Of a stretch of DNA of 64,000 nt, positions 34,258 to 43,658 are shown piece after piece (the first letter of the stretch is position 1; each line of letters opens with the position of its first letter). The position numbers were made by a program, and so were the translations under genes. The notes below the pieces were generated by a model, which had not been told where the DNA came from, did not search any database, and saw only the letters and a list, made by a program, of their open reading frames with translations. The stretch lies in assembly GCF_005311025.1 (NCBI RefSeq), contig NZ_CP031747.1, positions 2,912,954 through 2,976,953 of the forward strand, read 5' to 3'. The DNA comes from Alcaligenes faecalis (lineage in GTDB: Bacteria; Pseudomonadota; Gammaproteobacteria; Burkholderiales; Burkholderiaceae_B).

Positions 34258-35910
34258 TTAAGAATTCGAAGAAGTGCCAGCAGCGGCTTGCGCTCGTCTG
34301 GACTGAATAGCGGGGCCAGCGGCCAGCAACACGGGCCACAGCAAAAAGCCCGTCGCCAGAATGCCAATCAACAGAAAAACATCGTTGTACGCCCTGACAC
34401 TGGCCTCGCGGCGGGCAATCTGTGCCAACTGAGCCGTGCCCGTCGCCGCCCTCAACATGGGATCAGTCACCATTGGCCCCACCGCCTGTTGCTGCTGTTT
34501 CAGACGATTGGCCACCAAAGGCTCAGCCACATTCACATGGCTGACAATGGCCGCGTAATGATGCTGCTGGCGCTGCTGCTGAAACGTGCTCAAGGTCGCG
34601 GTGCCCATCAATCCGCCCAAAGTCTGAGTGACATTGAGCAGCACAATAAAAGTCACGATATGGTCAGGGCCATACTTGAAGGCTTGCTTGAAGCCAATCA
34701 TCACCAAAGGTCCCATGAACATGCCCGCGCCAATGGACAGCACGAACTGGCTATAGAAAAAGTCCTGCGGGCGGTCCAGGCTGGTACGCCCAAAATCCAT
34801 GAAGCTGGACACGCCAATCAGCAAAATCGCGGCAAACACCTGTACCAGAATCGTCTTGGGCCCAAAAGTGATGGCGCTGAGCACAATGCCGCACACAATG
34901 CCCACAAACACCACCCAGAACAAAGGCTGCATCTGCTCCGAGCCCATGCCCAAACTGCGCAGCATATTGACCATGCCGTAGTTCTGCTCGGTCGTGATGA
35001 AGCGCAAAATCATGGCCCCGACGGCAAAGTAAATGGTGGAACCCTGCGCCAACCACCGCACTTTCAGCAAAGGATTGACGCGGTGATATTCCAGAAACGA
35101 ACAGACGGTGAACAGGAACAAGGACGCCATCGCCATCCAGGCCAGGCTTGTGTCGTTGAACCACCAGCGGATATAGCCTTGCGTCAAGAATGCGATCAGC
35201 AAACCGGCAGCCGGAGCAAACAAGGCAAAAGCCAGGAAGTCCAGTTTTTCAAACGCCTTGATCTGATAGCCGGGGGGCAACTTCAACAGCACTACTGCCG
35301 CAAAGGAGCACAAGGCCATGCCCGCCTCAAAGCTATACAGGCCGTGCCAATTCCCCAGCTCTATCAAGGACGGCGACAGCACCCAGGCCAAGGGCGTCGC
35401 CATTTGCGTGATACTCACTCCCAGCACCAAAGCCTTACCTAGCAGGCGTCTGGGGAAAGCTTGCAGCATGTACAAGACGCCCAGGGTGCTGGCCGCCGCA
35501 CCAGAAAACCCGCTGGCACCACGCAGAAAAATCAGCGATTCAGCACTATTAATGGATAAATGAAGCAAAGCCAGAACGGCATACAAACCCAGGCCTATCT
35601 CGGCAAACAGGCGCATGCCATATTGCTGCCTGAACTTGAACACCAGCAAATTGGCGGTGATATTGACCATGGCATAGGCTGCGGGCAACCAGGCTGCCTC
35701 GGAGGGCGTCAAACCCAGCTCCCCTTGCAGCGTCGGCAAATTCACCGACACCAGGGCATTACCCAAACCACCTGTCAAACCAACCAGAATCGCAACCAGA
35801 CCATAAGCCACACGGATATGCGATTCATGATGAGGTGCCGATGGCGAGCCCGGCATGAAGGGCTTTTCATGCTCCTCCCAATGTGGATGCGGCTTGATGT
35901 ACTGACTCAT
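34258..35910 (-). CDS. DHA2-family MFS drug efflux transporter (EmrB-like)
   Basis: A 550-residue transporter with 12-14 predicted membrane helices. The N-terminal 35 residues are cytosolic and His/Pro-rich. Motif elements include the helix-1 region (VSVNLPTLQGELG), the post-helix-2 arginine loop and the conserved GVSITQMATPLAWVLSP segment. A long periplasmic loop near the C-terminus (HHYAAIVSHVNVAEPLVANR) is typical of EmrB-like pumps that pair with HlyD/EmrA adaptors. The start overlaps the TetR stop by 4 bases. Confidence 0.88.
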   Translation of the reverse strand: MSQYIKPHPHWEEHEKPFMPGSPSAPHHESHIRVAYGLVAILVGLTGGLGNALVSVNLPTLQGELGLTPSEAAWLPAAYAMVNITANLLVFKFRQQYGMRLFAEIGLGLYAVLALLHLSINSAESLIFLRGASGFSGAAASTLGVLYMLQAFPRRLLGKALVLGVSITQMATPLAWVLSPSLIELGNWHGLYSFEAGMALCSFAAVVLLKLPPGYQIKAFEKLDFLAFALFAPAAGLLIAFLTQGYIRWWFNDTSLAWMAMASLFLFTVCSFLEYHRVNPLLKVRWLAQGSTIYFAVGAMILRFITTEQNYGMVNMLRSLGMGSEQMQPLFWVVFVGIVCGIVLSAITFGPKTILVQVFAAILLIGVSSFMDFGRTSLDRPQDFFYSQFVLSIGAGMFMGPLVMIGFKQAFKYGPDHIVTFIVLLNVTQTLGGLMGTATLSTFQQQRQQHHYAAIVSHVNVAEPLVANRLKQQQQAVGPMVTDPMLRAATGTAQLAQIARREASVRAYNDVFLLIGILATGFLLWPVLLAAGPAIQSRRAQAAAGTSSNS

Positions 35911-36506
35911 TCAGGCTCCCAATCGGGAGCATTACGGTCCACCTGCAACAACACGCCTTCACACAAGAACTTCAGCGAGCGTTTTACGAACAGTAGCCTT
36001 TCCTTGTCCGTGCGCCCCCGCAAGCTGGCAGCCAGCATGCCAATCAACAAGGGAATGTCCGTGGGCTGCAAGGCCGGGTTGCACTGCCCGGCGGCCTGCC
36101 CCATTGCCAAGGGTTCGCGCGCCAGATCAACCAAACGTGCGCGCACCCCCACAATGGTGGGGTGATTGGGGTCAATCGCCTTCCAGTAATCCGACATGGG
36201 AGCCGACTCCAGCGCGAACCCTGCCAGCACCTGCATCAAGACCTTGAAGTCCTGGGCATTGCCTTTGCGCTTGCTTAAGAAGCGCTCTTCAATCCGGTCT
36301 GCTGCCCGTATCAGCAACGCCTCCATCAAGGCAGCCCGATCAGGGAAATTGCGATAGAGCGTCGCCCGTCCTACCCCTGCCTGCGACACAACCTGATCCA
36401 AAGGGGCCGTGACACCACACTTGCTAAAGACCGTGTTAGCCGCATCCAGCAACAGTTCCCGGCGTTCCAAGGCATCAGAACGATTAGGTAAATTCCGGTT
36501 TTTCAT
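35907..36506 (-). CDS. TetR/AcrR-family repressor of the efflux operon
   Basis: A 199-residue regulator with an N-terminal TetR helix-turn-helix (LLDAANTVFSKCGVTAPLDQ, then VVSQAGVGRATLYRNFPDRA) and a helical ligand-binding domain. It is the first gene of the operon and almost certainly autoregulatory through the palindrome at 36519-36534. The ATG lies only six bases after a TATAAT, so its message may be leaderless; no ribosome site fits. Confidence 0.9.
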   Translation of the reverse strand: MKNRNLPNRSDALERRELLLDAANTVFSKCGVTAPLDQVVSQAGVGRATLYRNFPDRAALMEALLIRAADRIEERFLSKRKGNAQDFKVLMQVLAGFALESAPMSDYWKAIDPNHPTIVGVRARLVDLAREPLAMGQAAGQCNPALQPTDIPLLIGMLAASLRGRTDKERLLFVKRSLKFLCEGVLLQVDRNAPDWEPE

Positions 36507-36512
36507 TCCGAA

Positions 36513-36534
36513 ATTATACGGACAGTTTTGTCCG
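36513..36534 (-). promoter_or_regulatory. TetR operator overlapping the efflux-operon promoter
   Basis: Palindrome CGGACA-GTTT-TGTCCG (36519-36534) abuts a minus-strand TATAAT (36513-36518), so it fills the -35/-10 spacer. The -35 is weak (TTTAAG or TTTTTA). This is the expected arrangement for an autoregulated TetR gene. Confidence 0.65.
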
Positions 36535-36722
36535 CTTAAAAAGGCATCAAGCTAAAAAAGCTGTAAGAAACGATATTCCATATATGAAATAAAGGCTGAG
36601 GAAGGCTTGAATCCAACACGCGCAGTCTTGGCCTGAACGGCTAAAACTGCGCTTGCACAAAGGCTTTCCAAACCGGAACCGGGGCCTTGTCAACGTAGCG
36701 TCAAATACTCCCTGGAAGCAGC

Positions 36723-37415
36723 TTAAACACCTTGGGTGCCCTTAGCAAAATCCGTCTTTTGCTGCTTCAGCCAACTATCATGCAGCCACTTCTCTGTCTT
36801 GCGATGGCCAGGGAAAGTAATCCAGGTAATGTCGCGCTCGAACACTATGGGCTGCTCATCCGGCCCAACAATGACCCAGAACCACAGGCGATCCTCCAGG
36901 TTGCGCGCCTTCACTTTCATACCGGTCAAGGCCACTGTTTCGGTACGACCATTCCGCTCTACACGGATAGGCTCATCATGGGTATCGACCCAATGAATCT
37001 CCATTTTTGGCAACAGGTCAGGGGCATGCTCCTTCAAGAAAGCACGAGCGATCGCCTCACTACGTTCAGCGCTGGGCAAGGGCCGATCCACCAGGTCCAA
37101 AGAGATATGCGCAAAGCCCTTCAGCCGCCCGGACTCAGACACTACAGAGCTGAAGTGCTCACCTTCCAAACCTGAATTTCGACCATCTTCACGCTCATAA
37201 CGAGTCAATACAACGGCTTCACCATCCACGCTGACAGCCCGCTGGGCCACTTGAACGTAAGCCTCAGGAACAAAGGCGGCAGCCGGATTATTGATTGTGG
37301 TACTCATGACATTCTCCGTAGTAGAAAGACTGTTCTGTGTCTGCACAGGAAAAGCCCAGGCAGCTTGCAACGTTGCAACAGCAAGCACAGCAGAAAGGGG
37401 AAGACGAACTCGCAT
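36723..37415 (-). CDS. Secreted protein of unknown function
   Basis: A 230-residue protein with a clear Sec signal (MRVRLPLSAVLAVATLQAAWA). The mature part alternates beta-like stretches, for example GRLKGFAHISLDLVDRPLPS and DRLWFWVIVGPDEQPIVFER, and ends in a Lys/Trp-rich helix. The repeated small-beta layout is vaguely PepSY-like, but no family was recognised. It lies 12 bases downstream of an MFS gene and is very probably in the MarR-MFS operon, suggesting a periplasmic accessory role. Confidence 0.7.
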   Translation of the reverse strand: MRVRLPLSAVLAVATLQAAWAFPVQTQNSLSTTENVMSTTINNPAAAFVPEAYVQVAQRAVSVDGEAVVLTRYEREDGRNSGLEGEHFSSVVSESGRLKGFAHISLDLVDRPLPSAERSEAIARAFLKEHAPDLLPKMEIHWVDTHDEPIRVERNGRTETVALTGMKVKARNLEDRLWFWVIVGPDEQPIVFERDITWITFPGHRKTEKWLHDSWLKQQKTDFAKGTQGV

Positions 37416-37427
37416 CGTTGTGAACTC

Positions 37428-38594
37428 CTAGTTGGAAAAAACGGCGTAGATCGCGCAGATGGCCAATACACCGGCAAACAGCAAATAGGTGCTGGCCAAA
37501 GTCATATCCGCAGTCTGTTGAGCCAGCCATGGCCCCAGACTTGCGCCAATAAACAGCACAAAGGTGTAGAGCGACACGGCCAATCCCCGCACCGAGATAT
37601 CGCTGACTGCTGCCACTCGGGCAATCAGGCTAGGAACGCTGATGCCCAGCCCAGCCACAAACAGGAAACTGGCACTCAGCAAAGCCATCAGATGCTCTTC
37701 CCCAGCCCATGCACTCAAGGCCAAGCCAGCAGCGGCACACGCTAATCCAGAGCATAAGGTTCGCTGAGGCCCTAGCTTCGGCATCACGACAGCCACCAGC
37801 AGGGGCATCAAAAAAGCAGGCGCCACCACAGCCCGTGTCATCAAAGGAGACATTCCCAACTGCGCAAATTGCATCCCGAGCTTGCTATCCAAAGTCATGT
37901 AGAAAGCAACAAAACACATCAGCAGGAAGAATGCAGGCAGGTAAACACGACGCAGTCGTGCATCAGCCAACAAGCCACCTATGGCTTTGTAATTGCTGAA
38001 AAATCCGCTTAAGCCTTGGCCCGCCTGCATATCAGCGGGTTTCTTCCACAGGCACCAGGCCGTCAAGGCGAATACAAGACACAGCGGCCAAAAGGCAGCC
38101 GCCAGCCCCCAAGGTCCAGCAACCAGTCCGCCATAAATCTGCCCCAACAAACCAGCGGAAAGAAATGCCGTACTCATCCAGGCCACACTCCACACCCTTT
38201 GACGTGGGCTACCCCGCTCTGCCAGATAGGCAATCGCTACGGGAGGGAAAGAAGAAGCCGCCAAGCCCTGCAACACACGGCCGACCATTAGGGACCAGGA
38301 GGTACTTGCTACGGCCAGCACCACCGTCGCGCTCACCAGGGCCAGCAGGCCTGCGACCATGACATTGCGACGCCCCACTCGATCGGACAGGGGACCAAAG
38401 ATCAGAAACCCGGCTGCGTAGGCAAACCCAAAACTGCTCACCATGCCCGTCGCATCAATGCCATGGCTTTGCTTCAAGACTCCAAGAATGGGCAAAGGCA
38501 GGTAAAGCAGCGAAACAACCGCTAAAGCGCAGACAACCATCAAGGCACGCAAACCTGTCCCGACAGCTTGCGGATCACTAGCAGATACTTTCAT
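37428..38594 (-). CDS. MFS transporter, drug efflux-like
   Basis: A 388-residue MFS permease with 12 predicted helices. The motif A loop FGPLSDRVGRRN lies between helices 2 and 3, and GRVLQGLAASSFPPVAIAYL is the helix-4/5 motif of drug:H+ antiporters. A putative exporter controlled by the upstream MarR gene (62 bases away) and followed by a secreted protein. The substrate is unknown. Confidence 0.87.
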   Translation of the reverse strand: MKVSASDPQAVGTGLRALMVVCALAVVSLLYLPLPILGVLKQSHGIDATGMVSSFGFAYAAGFLIFGPLSDRVGRRNVMVAGLLALVSATVVLAVASTSWSLMVGRVLQGLAASSFPPVAIAYLAERGSPRQRVWSVAWMSTAFLSAGLLGQIYGGLVAGPWGLAAAFWPLCLVFALTAWCLWKKPADMQAGQGLSGFFSNYKAIGGLLADARLRRVYLPAFFLLMCFVAFYMTLDSKLGMQFAQLGMSPLMTRAVVAPAFLMPLLVAVVMPKLGPQRTLCSGLACAAAGLALSAWAGEEHLMALLSASFLFVAGLGISVPSLIARVAAVSDISVRGLAVSLYTFVLFIGASLGPWLAQQTADMTLASTYLLFAGVLAICAIYAVFSN

Positions 38595-38656
38595 GATAAA
38601 TGTTCCTAGCTGTTATACAGCAAGCTACATATTTATTTAAAAAAAACGGCCGACAA

Positions 38657-39172
38657 TCAGCCGCCGCTTGTCTTGGGCAAGATGCCTTGTTGATTGAGCT
38701 TGAGCATCAAGCGCACAAGCACATCGCGTTCTTGCGCGTCGAAATGACTCATCAGCTCAGCCACCCACACATAGTGAGCCGGCAAGGCTTTACCCAAAAC
38801 CTGGGCCCCATGCTCTGTCAGGCGAACCAACCAGGCACGACGATCCTGAGGGTGCTGCTCCCGATCACATAAACCGGCAACTTCCATGCGATCAATAATG
38901 CGAGTCATCGTCTGCGACGTAACCGACACCCCATCTGCCAGCGTGCCTATGCTCAAGCCATCCGGATTGCGTTTGAGCAGAATCAGCACAAAAAACTGTG
39001 TCTGCGACAAACCGGAAGTGCGATCAAGATTGGCCTCAAAAGCCGACAACATTTCACTGGTAGCCGAAGCCCAGATAAGCCAAGCCTGCAACCCATCCAC
39101 ATCCGGGTTGCGGTACTCGACGCCCATCTTTACCAGAGTGTCGTAGCTAGGAAGGTCCTTGAGTTCAAACAT
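38657..39172 (-). CDS. MarR-family regulator
   Basis: A 171-residue MarR protein: LSIGTLADGVSVTSQTMTR is the helix-turn-helix, IIDRMEVAGLCDREQHPQDR the recognition helix and wing with the conserved DxR. It heads the operon with the MFS exporter and secreted protein and likely represses it, with induction by a phenolic-type ligand as in relatives. Confidence 0.88.
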   Translation of the reverse strand: MFELKDLPSYDTLVKMGVEYRNPDVDGLQAWLIWASATSEMLSAFEANLDRTSGLSQTQFFVLILLKRNPDGLSIGTLADGVSVTSQTMTRIIDRMEVAGLCDREQHPQDRRAWLVRLTEHGAQVLGKALPAHYVWVAELMSHFDAQERDVLVRLMLKLNQQGILPKTSGG

Positions 39173-39200
39173 CGCGCTGCCACATAATTATCATGGCTGA

Positions 39201-39230
39201 AATGTAGCTGACTACTTATATTTGGGTCAA
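39201..39230 (-). promoter_or_regulatory. Candidate promoter and MarR operator
   Basis: Minus strand TTGACC (39225-39230), 18-base spacer, TACATT (39201-39206). An inverted repeat GTAG-CTGA-CTAC (39204-39215) overlaps the -10 and spacer. Confidence 0.4.
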
Positions 39231-39330
39231 GTGAATTAATGAGGCACAAGTCTGAAGAAGCAGATCCGTCTTGATCCATACTTCCTTTTAATCAAATAAT
39301 CCTTGTACTGAACCTTGGCCTGGAAAAAAC

Positions 39331-39855
39331 ATGACACCCCAAACCGCCACCCGCATGGCATCCTACAACAGCCAAATGAACCGCCGTCTTTACGATGCGG
39401 CGGCCAGTCTTTCAGCGCAGGACTTGTATCAGGAACGGGGGGCTTTCTTCGGTTCGCTGTTCAAGACCATGATGCACATTGCGGTGGGGGACACCGTCTG
39501 GCTGCACCGCTTTGCCGAGCATCCTGATGCTCACGCCTTGCGCGAGCAAATCGGCGTATTTGCCAAGCCACGTGCACTGGACCAGCAGTTGTTCGACACC
39601 TTGGCGGAACTGGATCAGTACCGTCACAAGCTGGACCGGATCATTATTGATTGGGCCGCCACGCTGACACCGGAGCAACTGGGCCAAACGCTACGCTACA
39701 GCAATATGGCGGGCCAGAGTATGGAGAAGGATTTTGCGCTTTTAGTGACGCACTTTTTTAATCACCAGACTCACCATCGCGGTCAGACCAGCACCTTGTT
39801 GTATCAGGCAGGTGTCGATATTGGGGTGACTGATTTATTGGCTTTGGTGTCCTGA
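39331..39855 (+). CDS. DinB-family putative metal-dependent protein
   Basis: A 174-residue four-helix-bundle protein. The three-His metal site typical of DinB/YfiT folds is visible: His in KTMMHIAVGDTVWLHRF near 50, and the HFFNHQTHHRGQ cluster near 146-155. Members are often thiol-dependent transferases or hydrolases, or of unknown role. A single gene with no operon partner; a CTTGTAGC / GCTACAAG hairpin lies 43 bases after the stop. Confidence 0.85.
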   Translation: MTPQTATRMASYNSQMNRRLYDAAASLSAQDLYQERGAFFGSLFKTMMHIAVGDTVWLHRFAEHPDAHALREQIGVFAKPRALDQQLFDTLAELDQYRHKLDRIIIDWAATLTPEQLGQTLRYSNMAGQSMEKDFALLVTHFFNHQTHHRGQTSTLLYQAGVDIGVTDLLALVS

Positions 39856-39962
39856 GTTTGTAGCCCGCAGGCCTCAAAGCAGACCGATAGCGCTGTTCTT
39901 GTAGCTCAAGGGCTACAAGATCTCGGTGTCCGAGATACAGCAAGCAACCTATCCGCTTCCAA

Positions 39963-39995
39963 TAAAAAAGCCTGCTTGGCGATGACAAGCAGACT
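39963..39995 (-). terminator. Intrinsic terminator after the TonB receptor gene
   Basis: On the minus strand AGTCTGCTTG and CAAGCAGGCT pair around a 7-base loop and are followed by TTTTTT. It lies 36 bases after the receptor stop. Confidence 0.88.
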
Positions 39996-40030
39996 TTTGC
40001 ATCAGGCTCTACTGCCTGCACCTTTCTCTC

Positions 40031-42229
40031 TTAATACTGCGCCCGCAAGGACAGCATCACGTTCTGAGGCGCCCCATACCAGCCCTGGTTATAAAACCCG
40101 ATCTGCGAGTAGTACTTCTTGTCGAACAGGTTATTCACGTTCAGCGTGGCGGACATGCGCTTGTTGAAGTCATAGCGCGCCATCAGATTGACGATGGCAT
40201 AGCTGCCCTGCTCTACCTTGACCACTTTACGGCCCGGTGCGGTCGCATCCTGGTACATGCGGTTTTGCCAGTCGATACCACCACCCACTGTCAGCCCTTG
40301 CCAATCGCCCTGCAAGCGATAGGTGGTGTAGAGCTTGAACAAAGTACGTGGCTTGCTGGTGTTGATGGGTTTGCCTTGTGCATCCTTGGCCGTGAAGGTC
40401 GTCAAGCTGCTGGCCAAGCTCCAACCGGGCATCAACTCCCCGCCCAGCTCCAGCTCGATACCTTCTACCTTGGCTCCCGACACGGGGCGATAAGCGGGGG
40501 TATTGGGCGGCGCGCCGATCACGTTATTGCCAGTGGCTTCGGCCAGATTGTCCTGGCGAGTCTGGAACACGGATACCGCCCCATTCAAGCGGCCATCCAG
40601 CCAGGCGGCCTTCAAGCCCAGTTCGTAGCTTTTACCCGTGATGGGAGCCAGAAGATCACCCTGTTCGTTGCGGGCGTTCTGCGGTTTGAAGATTTCCGTA
40701 TAGCTGGCGTAAGCCGTGTAGGTGTCGTCAAAGTCGTAGATCAGGCCGGCATAAGGGATGAACTCATTGCGGTTGCGATACTGGCGTTTGGCACCAAAGT
40801 AGGTCTGGTCCGTCTCCCAGTTACTCAAGCGTCCACCTACCATCAAGCGCAGATTATCCATCAAGGAAAAACGCCCTACGGCATAGGCACCAGACTGTCT
40901 GTTGCTCATGTCATCCGCCTGGGAGGGCTCGCCTGACCACACGGGTTCGGGCACGCGGCCCGGCTGATAAAAACTGCCCGCATCCGGCAAAGGTGCCAGG
41001 GCGCGATACTGCGGGAAGGAGACACGGTCCTGGGACATCATCCAGCCCACAGAGAACTCATGCTCTTTACCGAACAGCTCGAAGGGGCCGGACAAAGAGG
41101 CATTGAATGCCTTGCGACGCACATCCCCCTTGTAATAGGAATAGGAGTTAGCGGTACCCAAGCCGGTTTCCCGATCCGGGTAGCCGCCCCGGAAAATCTG
41201 CTTCATGGATGCATCGGTGTGCGACTGGTTATAAGTCAGGCGCAGCTTCAAGTCATTGGCAAACTGATGGCTCAAATCCAGAAAGCCCGTGGTGGTGTCA
41301 TTCTCGATGCGCGACCAGTCCGTATTGTTGGAAACAGAGCGCTTGAAGTCTGTGCGCGAACCATCGCTATAGAACAGCGGAAAACCACTGCCAAAGCCAT
41401 TGTTCGAGCTGGACTGATAGGCCACTCCACCGGTCAATTCCATGCCGGGCATCAGGTCAGCCGTGATCACGCCATACAAGGTGCGCGTCTTGGTGTCCTG
41501 CAAACTGGTGTAGCTGTTGGCCTTGCCATAAGCACCCACAAAACGCCCGCGAATACGGCCATCTTCGGTAATAGGTGTGGAAACATCGGCATAACCACGG
41601 GCAAAGTCCCAGCTGCCTACGTCCACGCCCCCCGATGCCGCAAAATCACGCAAGGGACGCTTGCGTACATAGTTGACCGAGGCCGAGGGGCTGCCCGCCC
41701 CCGTCATTAAACCTGTCGCACCGCGTACCACTTCAACCCGATCAAACACCACCAGGTCCAGATTGCTTTCACCAAAAGCCCAGGGCGAGAGCACAGGCTG
41801 GGTCCAGCCATCAAACTGATAGTTATCGATACCAAAGCCACGCGAAGAAAAGGAATAACGGTTGGTATCGCTGCGCGTCACGGAAATACCCGGGGCGCTT
41901 TGCAGGGCATCGGCCGTTGTCTGCATACCGCGATCTTCCATCATCTGGCGGGTCACCACGCTGACCGACTGCGGTGTTTCACGAATGGACAGTGACAAAC
42001 CCGTGGCTGTGCTCATTGCCTTGGTGGTGTAGGACTGGCTGGTTTCGGTCACCCCCGGATCTCGATTGCCTTTGATCGTAATTGTGGACAGCTCCACGGG
42101 AGATTGATCAGGAGCCTTGTCCTGTGCCCAGGCTGGGCTGCCCGCGGCCGCCAGCAGCATGGCGGAGCGAGTAAGAGGTGTCAGCAAACGCACTCGCAGG
42201 CGAGCAGAGCTGGAAGAAACGGCAAACAT
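40031..42229 (-). CDS. TonB-dependent siderophore receptor
   Basis: A 732-residue outer membrane receptor. A signal peptide ends GSPAWAQ. A TonB-box-like segment (VELSTITIKG) and the plug domain (TPQSVSVVTRQMMEDRG, ending in SSRGFGIDNYQFDG) precede a 22-strand barrel, and the protein ends LRAQY, an aromatic C-terminus for barrel insertion. The plug sequence resembles the FpvA/FhuE (hydroxamate or mixed siderophore) branch rather than FepA. The start is ATG 42229; a TTG six codons upstream is less likely. A Fur-like box lies 30-48 bases upstream. Confidence 0.93.
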   Translation of the reverse strand: MFAVSSSSARLRVRLLTPLTRSAMLLAAAGSPAWAQDKAPDQSPVELSTITIKGNRDPGVTETSQSYTTKAMSTATGLSLSIRETPQSVSVVTRQMMEDRGMQTTADALQSAPGISVTRSDTNRYSFSSRGFGIDNYQFDGWTQPVLSPWAFGESNLDLVVFDRVEVVRGATGLMTGAGSPSASVNYVRKRPLRDFAASGGVDVGSWDFARGYADVSTPITEDGRIRGRFVGAYGKANSYTSLQDTKTRTLYGVITADLMPGMELTGGVAYQSSSNNGFGSGFPLFYSDGSRTDFKRSVSNNTDWSRIENDTTTGFLDLSHQFANDLKLRLTYNQSHTDASMKQIFRGGYPDRETGLGTANSYSYYKGDVRRKAFNASLSGPFELFGKEHEFSVGWMMSQDRVSFPQYRALAPLPDAGSFYQPGRVPEPVWSGEPSQADDMSNRQSGAYAVGRFSLMDNLRLMVGGRLSNWETDQTYFGAKRQYRNRNEFIPYAGLIYDFDDTYTAYASYTEIFKPQNARNEQGDLLAPITGKSYELGLKAAWLDGRLNGAVSVFQTRQDNLAEATGNNVIGAPPNTPAYRPVSGAKVEGIELELGGELMPGWSLASSLTTFTAKDAQGKPINTSKPRTLFKLYTTYRLQGDWQGLTVGGGIDWQNRMYQDATAPGRKVVKVEQGSYAIVNLMARYDFNKRMSATLNVNNLFDKKYYSQIGFYNQGWYGAPQNVMLSLRAQY

Positions 42230-42258
42230 GAAGGTGGATCTCAGCAAAGGTTTTAGAT

Positions 42259-42277
42259 GCGAACAATTATCATCTTC
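42259..42277 (-). promoter_or_regulatory. Fur box of the TonB receptor
   Basis: Minus strand GAAGATGATAATTGTTCGC matches the 19-bp Fur consensus (GATAATGATAATCATTATC) at 13 positions and contains the central ATGATAAT. Confidence 0.65.
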
Positions 42278-42335
42278 ATGTTTTAGAGCGATGTATTCAT
42301 AAACGCAAAAACGCTATGCCAAACATCAGTCCTGC

Positions 42336-43556
42336 CTATGACACGGCCCGATCTGCACGCTTTTGCAGCCAAAGCCAGGCGACAAGGCTGGCAACTACGG
42401 CCAACAGCATCGCGGCCGCCATGCGCACAGGCTGCCCGTAAACCCAAGGTACGCACCAGCCACTGACCAGGGAAAAGGTAGCCATCTGACAAAACCCCAG
42501 CAAGGAAGCCGCCAGCCCTGCGCGTGCGGGAACCTGCGCCAAGACCTGCATGGTCAACACCGGAAACAGCATGGCCAGCCCGGCGGCAAAGAATGCCGGC
42601 AACCCGACCGCCCACAGCAACGCGGGTTCTGCAGCACGTGCTAGGTAGGCGGCATAGGCCAGGCAGCTCCCCAGCATCAAGCCATAGGCACAAGTAATCA
42701 GCTTGCGCGCTTCCCAAAGACGGGAGAGCTGAGCTGAGGCCAAGGCTCCCGCGCTGGCCCCAATCACCAAGGGCACGAACAAGGCCGCAAACGCGGTCTC
42801 GGGCAGCTTCAAGGTATGGGTAATGAAATCAGGCGCGGCACCAATCAAAAATGCCTGCGCACCGATCAACAAGCTCAAAGCCAGGCTCATCCCCATAAAA
42901 GGGATATTGCGCAACAAAAGCCATAGCTCGACCCGCAACTGCGACCAGACCAAAGACTGACGTCTGGACGTCGGCAAGGTCTCTGGCAGGCGCAGCGCAC
43001 ACAAGCAAGCCGCCAGCGCGGCCAATACGGCCAGCATCCAGAACACCGAGCGCCAGCCCAGATGGGCGATCAACTGCCCGCCCACAATCGGCGCCAGCGC
43101 GGGCGAGACATTGAACACCAGCAAGATATAAGAAAATGTGCGCTGCGCTTGCTGCCCCTGATAGCAATCACGCACCATGGCCTGCCCGATGACCAAGCCA
43201 GCTCCGGCGGACAAGCCCTGCAAGACACGGCCCGCCAACAAGAACGAGAAGCTGGGCGCTACAGCCGCCATCACAGAACCTGCCACATAAACCAGCAAGG
43301 AAACCAGCACCACTGGCTTGCGTCCCCAGGCATCGGAGAAGGTACCGTGCAAGAGCAACATGGCCGCATACGCAGACATATACACACCCAGGGTCTGCTG
43401 CACGCTGTGTGGCGGCACATTGAATTCCTGTTCCAGAGCGCTGAATGCAGGTAAATAGGCATCAATGGTGGCCGGTGCCACGCAGGCCAGCAGGCCCAAC
43501 ATCAAAACCATCAAGGGATACGGAGGAAGCAGGAAAGGCGGCACAGTCACATACAA
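42336..43556 (-). CDS. Bcr/CflA-family MFS transporter
   Basis: A 406-residue MFS permease with 12 predicted helices. The family hallmark DAYLPAFSALEQEFN follows helix 1, the motif A loop reads HGTFSDAWGRKP, and GRVLQGLSAGAGLVIGQAMVRD spans helices 4-5. Bcr/CflA proteins export drugs, amino acids or siderophores. Its position between the receptor and the AraC regulator suggests siderophore or iron-linked export, but a drug role is equally possible. Confidence 0.85.
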   Translation of the reverse strand: MYVTVPPFLLPPYPLMVLMLGLLACVAPATIDAYLPAFSALEQEFNVPPHSVQQTLGVYMSAYAAMLLLHGTFSDAWGRKPVVLVSLLVYVAGSVMAAVAPSFSFLLAGRVLQGLSAGAGLVIGQAMVRDCYQGQQAQRTFSYILLVFNVSPALAPIVGGQLIAHLGWRSVFWMLAVLAALAACLCALRLPETLPTSRRQSLVWSQLRVELWLLLRNIPFMGMSLALSLLIGAQAFLIGAAPDFITHTLKLPETAFAALFVPLVIGASAGALASAQLSRLWEARKLITCAYGLMLGSCLAYAAYLARAAEPALLWAVGLPAFFAAGLAMLFPVLTMQVLAQVPARAGLAASLLGFCQMATFSLVSGWCVPWVYGQPVRMAAAMLLAVVASLVAWLWLQKRADRAVS

Positions 43557-43658
43557 AAAGAAGCGGCCCGCAAGGGGCAGGGTCTTTCAGCATGAGCGAT
43601 GCAAGCGTCGTCAGGGAATGCGCAATGCTTGAAGAGCTTTGGGCAATGACGGGACAGC

